A DNA stretch of 64,000 nucleotides, from positions 1 through 64,000 of the forward strand of contig NZ_DAIDJE010000132.1 in assembly GCF_027451485.1 (NCBI RefSeq), in the 5' to 3' direction. The notes under the pieces were generated by a model. The model was not told the DNA's origin, searched no databases, and was given only the letters and a program-made list of their open reading frames with translations. Positions 58,173-64,000 of the stretch are shown piece by piece (the first letter of the stretch is position 1; every line of letters starts with the position of its first letter). This DNA is from Bradyrhizobium sp. (lineage in GTDB: Bacteria; Pseudomonadota; Alphaproteobacteria; Rhizobiales; Xanthobacteraceae). A program made the translations under genes and the position numbers.

Positions 58173-59261
58173 ATGCCTTCTCTGAGACTTCTCGCCGACG
58201 ATTTGACGGGAGCGCTTGATACGTCAGCCGAGTTGGTCGGGCGGTTTGGCGCGCTGGAAGTCTGCTGGTCTGCATCTTCGATCGCACCTAACCTCTCGAG
58301 TTTCGCCATCGATAGCGGCACACGCGAGCAATCGTCCGACCAGGCCTTCGCCATCGTGCATGACCTCGCACACCGATTGTCAGGCGCCACCATCGCCTAC
58401 AAGAAAATTGATAGTCTGCTTCGCGGCCCCTGGATCGCCGAACTCGATGCGTGCCTTCGCATCGGGACGTGGGACGCCTGCATTCTGGCGCCGGCGTTCA
58501 TTCACCAGGGCCGGCGCACCATCAATGGTCAGCAATATGCGCGGGCAGCGGACGGTAGCTGGAGTCCCGTCGGCGAGAAGATCGTCGAGCAGCTCAGGGA
58601 ACAAAAATTGCCAGCGAGGCAATCCAGCGCATCGGCTGGGCTACAACCCGGGATCAACGTGTTCGATGCTCAAACCGATGACGATCTGGAGCGGATTGTT
58701 GAGACCGGGAGAAGCTACTCGGGAAAGGTGCTGTGGTGCGGCAGCGGAGGACTTGCCGGCGCGCTTGCTGGCCGATCAGCTGTTCCCGTATCTCACGAGC
58801 TGAAGGGGCCGGTGCTTGGCGTCTTCGGCACCGATCACCGCACGACCTTGCTCCAGCTTGCGGCCTGCGAACGCGTGGTGATCCGAAGCGAAGGCATCGC
58901 GCGCGATCTCGACCGGATCAGCAAGGCGCTGGAAAAGGGCGTAGCGTTCGTCAAACTCGACGTGCCGTCTGCCGCTTCGCGAGACGAGGTGGCACAGCGA
59001 TTTTCAAGGGAAATCGCGCTGCTCAGCCGATCGATCGAGCCGCCCGGAAGCCTGATCATTGCCGGCGGCGAAACGCTCAAGGCGCAGATGGTCGCGGTCG
59101 GCGCGCGAGCCTTGCGGGTGATCGGGCGTTTGGAGCCCGGGATTCCCAAATCGGTGATTGAAGGGGGGAACTGGTCCGGCGTGGAGGTGATCTCGAAGTC
59201 GGGAGCCTTCGGTACTGCTGACGTGTTGCGGAAAGTTTTGAAACAGAACGGCTTGATATAA
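58173..59261 (+). CDS. Four-carbon acid sugar kinase (DUF1537, DtnK/OtnK type)
   Basis: 362 aa from ATG 58173. N-terminal RLLADDLTGALDTSAELV, IAYKKIDSLLRGPWIAELDA, ILAPAFIHQGRRTINGQQY and a C-terminal ATP-binding region with GSLIIAGGETLKAQMVAVGA and LEPGIPKSVIEGGNWSGVEVISKSGAFG. Proteins of this class phosphorylate the 4-hydroxyl of D-threonate, D-erythronate or related acids. The PdxA2 gene directly downstream would oxidise the product. Note the slightly short length (about 420 is typical). Confidence 0.88.
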   Translation: MPSLRLLADDLTGALDTSAELVGRFGALEVCWSASSIAPNLSSFAIDSGTREQSSDQAFAIVHDLAHRLSGATIAYKKIDSLLRGPWIAELDACLRIGTWDACILAPAFIHQGRRTINGQQYARAADGSWSPVGEKIVEQLREQKLPARQSSASAGLQPGINVFDAQTDDDLERIVETGRSYSGKVLWCGSGGLAGALAGRSAVPVSHELKGPVLGVFGTDHRTTLLQLAACERVVIRSEGIARDLDRISKALEKGVAFVKLDVPSAASRDEVAQRFSREIALLSRSIEPPGSLIIAGGETLKAQMVAVGARALRVIGRLEPGIPKSVIEGGNWSGVEVISKSGAFGTADVLRKVLKQNGLI

Positions 59262-59320
59262 TAGAGTGGAGCGGATTTGACCTTCGCATCACCGCTACGC
59301 GCTCGCGATAAGAGAAAACA

Positions 59321-60343
59321 ATGACCAAACGACATCTGGCGATCACGATGGGCGATCCGGCCGGCATCGGTCCGGAGATCATCGTCAAATCATGCGCGAA
59401 GCTGCGCGATCGCCTCGCGAGTGGTGACCTCAAGCTTCTAATCATTGGCAGCCGCCGCGCCTTCGATCGGGCGAGGCTTCAACTCGCTGCGGATCTCGAT
59501 GTGCCGGACGTTACTGCCGAGGATACGGATTGGCCAAATTTGAGTTTTCTGCAGGCTGATACCGAGAGCGAGCGCATCGAGCCCGGCGTGCTCTCTGCGG
59601 ACGGCGGCCGTTTCGCCTATAAGGCCGTGGAGCAGGGGGTTCGGCTTTCGCTGTCGAAGCGGGTCGGCGGCATCGTAACCGCGCCGCTCAACAAGGAAGC
59701 TCTCAACAAAGCCGGCTATCACTACCCCGGGCACACCGAGATGCTGGCCGAACTTACCGGCGTCCGCGGCTCGGTGATGCTGCTCGCCCACGGCAACATG
59801 CGCGTCAGCCATGTCTCAACCCATGTGGCGCTTCAGGACGTTCCGGCGCGGCTGACGCCACAGCGCTTGCGTCTCGTCATCGACCTCACTCATAAGGCGC
59901 TGCTGGGACTCGGTATCCCGCGGCCGAAAATCGCGGTGGCTGCGCTCAATCCTCATGCCGGTGAAGGTGGGCTGTTCGGACGGCAGGACATCGACGTATC
60001 GCAACCTACGATCGCGCAAGCCGTCAGCGACGGTCTTGATGTCGTGGGGCCGGTCCCCGGAGATACGGTTTTCGTCAAGCTGCGCGCCGGCCAGTACGAT
60101 GCGGTCGTAGCGATGTATCACGATCAGGGCCACATCCCGGTCAAGCTGCTTGGCTTCGAGGTCGATCCGAAAACGGGCAAGTGGCAGGAGCTTTCCGGCG
60201 TCAACATCACCCTGGGCCTGCCGATCATCCGCACGTCGGTCGATCACGGCACCGCGTTCGACATTGCCGGGAAAGGCATTGCCAATGAGCGCAGCATGAT
60301 CGAGGCGATCGAGTATGCCGAGCGTCTGGCGGGCGCCTGCTAA
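59321..60343 (+). CDS. PdxA2-type 4-phospho-erythronate/threonate dehydrogenase
   Basis: 340 aa. PdxA-family motifs: LAITMGDPAGIGPEIIVKS, GGIVTAPLNKEALNKAG, YPGHTEMLAELTG, ALNPHAGEGGLFG and DAVVAMYHDQGHIPVKLLGF with metal-binding His. Genes of this type next to DUF1537 kinases (PdxA2) act on phosphorylated four-carbon acid sugars with decarboxylation, giving dihydroxyacetone phosphate, rather than in vitamin B6 synthesis. It follows the kinase by 59 bp. Confidence 0.87.
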   Translation: MTKRHLAITMGDPAGIGPEIIVKSCAKLRDRLASGDLKLLIIGSRRAFDRARLQLAADLDVPDVTAEDTDWPNLSFLQADTESERIEPGVLSADGGRFAYKAVEQGVRLSLSKRVGGIVTAPLNKEALNKAGYHYPGHTEMLAELTGVRGSVMLLAHGNMRVSHVSTHVALQDVPARLTPQRLRLVIDLTHKALLGLGIPRPKIAVAALNPHAGEGGLFGRQDIDVSQPTIAQAVSDGLDVVGPVPGDTVFVKLRAGQYDAVVAMYHDQGHIPVKLLGFEVDPKTGKWQELSGVNITLGLPIIRTSVDHGTAFDIAGKGIANERSMIEAIEYAERLAGAC

Positions 60344-60348
60344 GGTCA

Positions 60349-60384
60349 GTCAATCCCGGGCCAGCACGGGCCCGCGCGATTGAC
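60349..60384. terminator. Bidirectional terminator-like hairpin
   Basis: Outer arms GTCAATC (60349-60355) and GATTGAC (60378-60384) enclose a second stem CGGGCC / GGCCCG (60357-60362, 60369-60374). It follows the PdxA2 stop by five bases and lies between convergent genes. Confidence 0.6.
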
Positions 60385-60501
60385 GAAGCTGCGTAATTTG
60401 CCACGCCCGGTCGCGACGGCGACACTGTACCCAGTCAGTCACCGTTGGTCTTCTGCGGCGCCTTCGCGATGTTGCGAGGCATTCTGCCCGCGTCTGAGTT
60501 C

Positions 60502-61551
60502 TCATTGCGATACGGGCGAGTGATATTTACGCAGCGCGGTCTCGACAAGGTTGTTGTCATAGGTCAGGCTGAAATTGATGTTCGCGTGCTTTAGTACCGG
60601 ATCGAGCACCGCAATCGAATCCAGCACGTTCTGGGCCGCTTCCTGTTTAACGATGCCATCCCACTGGAAGGCGGGCAGGTTTCGCTGCAACGACACCCGA
60701 TAAAGCGCCTCGCCGCTCTTATAATAAGAGGGTGGCAGCGATTTCATGATGTCGTCGATCGACGCCGTCTTCAGCCATTGCATGGCGTGAACGATCGCAT
60801 TGACAATCGCCTGCGACGTGTTCGGGTTGGCTTTCAAAAAATCGCTTTTTACCATAAGGCAATCCGCCAGATAATCACCGCCGAAGGCCTGGTGCGTGCC
60901 TTCCGCCGTCCGGCTGTCGGATAAAACGACCGCATCGCCATCCTCGACCAGCGTGTTGATGGCAGGGTCGAGGTTCACCAGGGCGTCGAGTTCGCCACCC
61001 GTCTTCATTGCCGCCACCGCGCTTGGGCCGGTACCGATCGAGACATAGCTTGCGTCCTTCCAGGAAACGCCGGCGCGTTCCATCAATCCGGCGACGAAGT
61101 TGTGGGTCGAGGATCCCGGCGCGGAGACGCCGATCTTCTTGCCCTTGAGATCGGCAATTGCCTTGATCTTGTCAGCTTCCGACTTGCGGACCACCAGCAC
61201 ATTGCCGGGATAGCGGCCGTAAGGCACGAGACAGGTGAGATTCACGCCCTTGGTCTGCATGCGCAGCGTATGTTCGTAGGCACCTTCCGCAACATCGGCG
61301 CTGCCGCCGACGAGGCTTTGCAAGGCCGCAGTGCCCGACGCGAAGGCATTGGATTCGATGGCGAGACCTTCCTGTTCGAAATACTTGCGGTTCAGGGCCA
61401 CGAAATAGGCGACCTTGTTCATCTGGCTGATCGAGCCGCCGACCGCGATGGTGAGGTTCTTCTTTTCGAGCGAAGGATGATCCGCCGCCGCAGCTCCGCT
61501 CGCGGCCAGTACTGCGAGGCTGGCGGCCGAAATCGCCAAAGCGTGTCTCAT
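60502..61551 (-). CDS. ABC-transporter substrate-binding protein, NitT/TauT (SsuA/NMT1) type
   Basis: 349 aa with a Sec signal (MRHALAISAASLAVLAASGAAAA). NLTIAVGGSISQMNKVAYFVALNRKYFEQEGLAIE, GGSADVAEGAYEHTL, LKGKKIGVSAPGSSTHNFVAGLMERAGV and DALVNLDPAINTLVEDGDAV fit the NMT1/SsuA class of periplasmic binding proteins. No permease or ATPase gene is in view, so it is an orphan in this window. The ligand may be a small acid or sulfonate. Confidence 0.86.
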   Translation of the reverse strand: MRHALAISAASLAVLAASGAAAADHPSLEKKNLTIAVGGSISQMNKVAYFVALNRKYFEQEGLAIESNAFASGTAALQSLVGGSADVAEGAYEHTLRMQTKGVNLTCLVPYGRYPGNVLVVRKSEADKIKAIADLKGKKIGVSAPGSSTHNFVAGLMERAGVSWKDASYVSIGTGPSAVAAMKTGGELDALVNLDPAINTLVEDGDAVVLSDSRTAEGTHQAFGGDYLADCLMVKSDFLKANPNTSQAIVNAIVHAMQWLKTASIDDIMKSLPPSYYKSGEALYRVSLQRNLPAFQWDGIVKQEAAQNVLDSIAVLDPVLKHANINFSLTYDNNLVETALRKYHSPVSQ

Positions 61552-61651
61552 TGTTCGTTTTCTCCCTGAGCGTCTGGTTCTCGGTTTTTGATTTTGAAGC
61601 GGCGCCTTTCCCTAACCCTTTTGTTGATCCCTGCTGAAATGCATCGCCCGC

Positions 61652-62584
61652 TCAGAGCGGTTCGTTGTTCAAGATGTCCAGCAAGACGTTGCGGGGAACG
61701 CGGATATCGAGACCGGTGCGTTCTTCCTGAATTAGCATGGCCGAGCGCGAGTCGCGTTTGCCCCAGCCCTTGTTGAGAGCCTCCGTCATCTCGGCGAGTG
61801 TCATGTTGGCAAAGCGCATCGGAACACCGATCTCACGGCCCAATGCGGTTGCCAGCGACACGTCTTTGTGCGCGAGCTCGAGCGCGAATGCCGGATTGTC
61901 GAATTCGTGCGGCAGGAACTGATCGGCCATACGGTCGATCGCGCGCTGCCGCCCGAGCGAGCCCTGGCGGATTGCGCTGAAAAGCATCACCGGGTCGACG
62001 CCAGCTTTCACGCCCAGCGTGAATGCTTCAGCCAGAACCATCTGGATGCCGTAATTGGCGCAGTTGTGCACGAGCTTGGCGACCGAGGCATTGCCGCTGT
62101 CGCCGAGATAGCGCACCTGATCGCCGAGCAGATCGAGGATCGGCTTGCAATTATCGTAAGTGGCTTTCTCGCCGCTGACCCAGATCGCGAGCTTTCGCGA
62201 CGCTGCTCCCTTCGGACCGCCACTGACGGGCGCGTCCAGCATGGAGACGCCGATCTTTGAAAGATCGGCGGAGAGCTGGCGCACCAGCGCCGGCGAATTG
62301 GTGGAGCAGTCGATGTAGGGCGTTCCGGGCTTGAACCCGGCACGCAGGCCGTCTTCGCCCGCCATGATCGCTTCGATTTCAGGCGGGCCGGGGAGAACGG
62401 TAAAGACGAGCTCGGAATTCGCCGCCAGATTCCTCGGCGTATCCGCCCAGATCGCGCCGTTGGCAATTGCGGCCGCCGCTGATTCGCGGCGCCTTGTCAG
62501 GACATGAAGCGTGTGTCCCGCGCCGAGCAGGTGGGCGGCCATCGGGCCGCCCATGGCCCCCAGCCCGGCAAAGCCGATTTTCAT
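61652..62584 (-). CDS. NAD(P)-dependent 3-hydroxyisobutyrate-dehydrogenase-family enzyme (LtnD-like)
   Basis: 310 aa. Rossmann start IGFAGLGAMGGPMAAHLL, then TVLPGPPEIEAIM, DAPVSGGPKGA (substrate loop), KLVHNCANYGIQMVLAEAF with the catalytic Lys, and SLATALGREIGVPMRFANM. It oxidises a beta-hydroxy acid. In the setting of a four-carbon acid sugar kinase and PdxA2 it is a good candidate for threonate 2- or 3-dehydrogenase (LtnD) or tartronate semialdehyde reductase. The stop of the lactonase-like gene lies four bases away. Confidence 0.87.
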   Translation of the reverse strand: MKIGFAGLGAMGGPMAAHLLGAGHTLHVLTRRRESAAAAIANGAIWADTPRNLAANSELVFTVLPGPPEIEAIMAGEDGLRAGFKPGTPYIDCSTNSPALVRQLSADLSKIGVSMLDAPVSGGPKGAASRKLAIWVSGEKATYDNCKPILDLLGDQVRYLGDSGNASVAKLVHNCANYGIQMVLAEAFTLGVKAGVDPVMLFSAIRQGSLGRQRAIDRMADQFLPHEFDNPAFALELAHKDVSLATALGREIGVPMRFANMTLAEMTEALNKGWGKRDSRSAMLIQEERTGLDIRVPRNVLLDILNNEPL

Positions 62585-62587
62585 CGC

Positions 62588-63388
62588 TTACTCCTTCGGT
62601 GGATCGTCAAGCCGTACCACAATTCCCTCCAACTCGGGGCGCGGCGCCTTGTAGCGCGTCATGACAAGAGGGTCGTGACCAGGAATGATGTGCTGGGGCG
62701 AGGGCGCTGCTGACCGCAGCTTGTCGAAGCCTTCGAGCATCTGGCCGATATGGAATGCCGTGACATAGGGCTTGTGCGCTTCCATGTTCTCGTAGAAGTG
62801 CGTGACGTCGGACGCGAGAACCACCCAGCCGCGCTTGGTATGCACCCTCACGAATTGCAGTCCCGCGGAATGGCCGGGGGCGGGATGGATCGTGACGCCC
62901 GGCGACAGCTCCGCGGGTCCTTCATAGAAATTGACGCGGCCGGCATAGTTGGCACGGACCATGCCGACGACGTCCTCTACCTCGTAGGAGTGCTGCAATT
63001 TCTTGTATCGCATGTAGCGGCCGACGGCATAATGCAGTTCGCTTTCCTGCAGGTGAAAATGAGCCGCGGGAAGCTTATCGAAATTGCCGACATGATCGTA
63101 ATGCAGGTGGGTCAGGATGACGTCGGTTGCCTGACCCGGATCGATGCCAATCAGCTTCAGCGCCCCGATCGGACAGCGCAGATAGTCGCGCTTGCGCTTG
63201 GCGGCGATCTCCGCCGTGAAGCCGGTGTCGATCACATAGCTCCGGTCCGGCCCGATCGCGGCCCACACATAATAATCGAGCGGCATCGGTCCATCGTGCG
63301 GATCGCCGCCGATGAAATTATCCGACCGCTTCGAGGCGCGCGTGGCGTAGCGGATGGCATAGACTTCGTAGTTCGGAAGGACGGACAT
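62588..63388 (-). CDS. Metallo-beta-lactamase-fold lactonase-like hydrolase
   Basis: 266 aa. Metal motif HLHYDHVGNFD, then a conserved His in FHLQESELHYAVG and PGHSAGLQFVRVHTKRGWVVLASDVTHFYEN (bridging Asp). It resembles N-acyl-homoserine-lactonase-family and other MBL lactonases. Beside an acid-sugar kinase and dehydrogenases, hydrolysis of a sugar lactone such as erythrono- or threonolactone is a reasonable role. The four-base gap to the dehydrogenase gene suggests co-transcription. Confidence 0.86.
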   Translation of the reverse strand: MSVLPNYEVYAIRYATRASKRSDNFIGGDPHDGPMPLDYYVWAAIGPDRSYVIDTGFTAEIAAKRKRDYLRCPIGALKLIGIDPGQATDVILTHLHYDHVGNFDKLPAAHFHLQESELHYAVGRYMRYKKLQHSYEVEDVVGMVRANYAGRVNFYEGPAELSPGVTIHPAPGHSAGLQFVRVHTKRGWVVLASDVTHFYENMEAHKPYVTAFHIGQMLEGFDKLRSAAPSPQHIIPGHDPLVMTRYKAPRPELEGIVVRLDDPPKE

Positions 63389-63400
63389 TGGTGTGCTCGT

Positions 63401-64000
63401 TCAGGACCGGGAGAGGTGGTGCCGAAAGGTTTCGGCATATTCCGCTATGCCTTTCTCAAGCGGCCATTGCGGCGACCAGTTCAAGAGGCGTTTGGCGGCA
63501 GCGACGTCGAGCGAGGTTCGCATCTTGACGTTCTGCTCTTCCAGCGGTGTCAGACCGTCGCCGATTTCGATGTCGGCGCCGGGGATGATAGCGCGGACGA
63601 TTTCGGCGACTTCGCTGGCGGTTCGCGCGTGACCGCTGGCTACGTTGATGACGCGCTGTTCGCCGGCTTTCCACTTGGGCGCCTGAAGCGCGGCGATGAT
63701 GCCGTCGCTGCAATCCGCCACATGCGTGTAATCGCGCTTCATCCGTCCGCCGGCCGCAAAGCGCGTCGGCTTCCCCAGCACTGAATTCTCGACCATCGGC
63801 TTGATATACATCGGGCTGCGCATGCCGAAGCCGTAAACCGCGGTGATGCGGATCGCGAGAAAGTCAAGGTTCTGGAAGTCAGCGTAAGCCAGCCCGATCG
63901 CTTCGCCGGCCATTTTGGAGGTGCCGTAGTGTCCGGCCGGATTGGCCTCGCGGATCGAAAAGGCCGGATCGGTTTCGACCAGGGTTGCACCGGAGCCTTT
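63401..64000 (-). CDS. NAD-dependent epimerase/dehydratase, C-terminal part, cut by the window edge
   Basis: The frame is open from the right edge (200 codons visible). YGTSKMAGEAIGLAYADF contains the catalytic YxxxK; FLAIRITAVYGFGM and YTHVADCSDGIIAALQAPKW, GDGLTPLEEQNVKMRTSLDVAAAKRLLNW follow, as in extended SDR sugar epimerases. The N-terminal NAD site (TGxxGxxG) lies outside the window. An internal ATG at 63913 is not the real start because the frame and conserved Tyr continue upstream. It lies just before the lactonase-like gene in the same direction, so likely the same operon. Confidence 0.87.
   Translation of the reverse strand, partial: KGSGATLVETDPAFSIREANPAGHYGTSKMAGEAIGLAYADFQNLDFLAIRITAVYGFGMRSPMYIKPMVENSVLGKPTRFAAGGRMKRDYTHVADCSDGIIAALQAPKWKAGEQRVINVASGHARTASEVAEIVRAIIPGADIEIGDGLTPLEEQNVKMRTSLDVAAAKRLLNWSPQWPLEKGIAEYAETFRHHLSRS

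Noticed and set aside
1..64000. CRISPR arrays, rRNA genes, complete tRNA genes
   Set aside because: No regularly spaced repeats, no rRNA signatures, and the two tRNA-like stretches lack 5' halves and anticodon arms.

Overview
The window reads as a chromosome segment of a GC-rich alphaproteobacterium, most likely Bradyrhizobium or a close relative such as Rhodopseudomonas. The pointers are the gene types (DUF982, DUF1634 with TauE, abundant Liv, TRAP and NitT transporters, CaiB, MaoC and FAH catabolic genes, EmrAB with TetR), and an intergenic repeat whose wording resembles one I remember from Bradyrhizobiaceae genomes. Genus assignment is inference; no rRNA or complete tRNA gene was found.

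Layout. (1) About 1-9.7 kb is a defence island. A three-gene minus-strand module (STAS-like/winged-helix protein, small protein, Cys-rich protein) diverges from abiEi-abiEii (type IV toxin-antitoxin) and hamA-hamB (Hachiman nuclease-helicase), which form a tightly packed plus-strand run. Two matched 28-bp inverted repeats sit immediately upstream of abiEi. After hamB lie about 950 bp of debris (tRNA-3'-end-like stretches, a ParB-like scrap), then a HerA-type ATPase. (2) 11.3-13.9 kb: DUF982, a TauE/SafE exporter with DUF1634 partner, and a c-type cytochrome. (3) 14.4-17.3 kb: a nested mobile element. An intergenic repeat appears split by an IS200/IS605-type element, whose tnpA is itself split by a 1,902-nt group II intron; removing the intron rejoins tnpA in frame. 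(4) 17.4-20.1 kb: glgC-glgA. (5) 20.1-27.3 kb: a Liv ABC transporter with LivM, LivG and LivF fused in one polypeptide, a GH88 unsaturated uronide hydrolase and a LacI regulator with two matching operator-like sites. (6) 27.5-37.2 kb: CoA-transferase, MaoC hydratase, two FAH-family enzymes, a TRAP transporter with fused DctQM, and a Ser-type molybdopterin oxidoreductase. (7) 37.5-41.8 kb: small, mostly unlinked genes. (8) 42.1-48.2 kb: five overlapping genes (TPP enzyme, enolase-superfamily enzyme, membrane protein, gluconate-dehydrogenase subunit-3-like protein, GMC oxidoreductase). (9) 48.3-57.9 kb: SDR, peptidoglycan-binding protein, an ASL/fumarase-superfamily lyase, CutA, a frameshifted ROK-family glucokinase, an MHS transporter, and emrAB with a divergent TetR gene and palindromic operator. 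(10) 58.1-64 kb: a four-carbon acid-sugar locus (DUF1537 kinase, PdxA2 dehydrogenase, HIBADH-family dehydrogenase, MBL-fold lactonase-like protein, periplasmic binding protein, sugar epimerase cut by the window end).

How the parts work together. The first 9 kb is a stacked anti-phage locus. Most of the rest looks like uptake-plus-catabolism modules for plant- or soil-derived acid sugars, uronides and small acids, each pairing a transporter with enzymes and sometimes a local regulator. The best candidates for something undescribed are the three-gene module beside abiE/Hachiman, the intron-in-IS arrangement that keeps transposase expression dependent on splicing, and the five-gene TPP/enolase/GMC operon.
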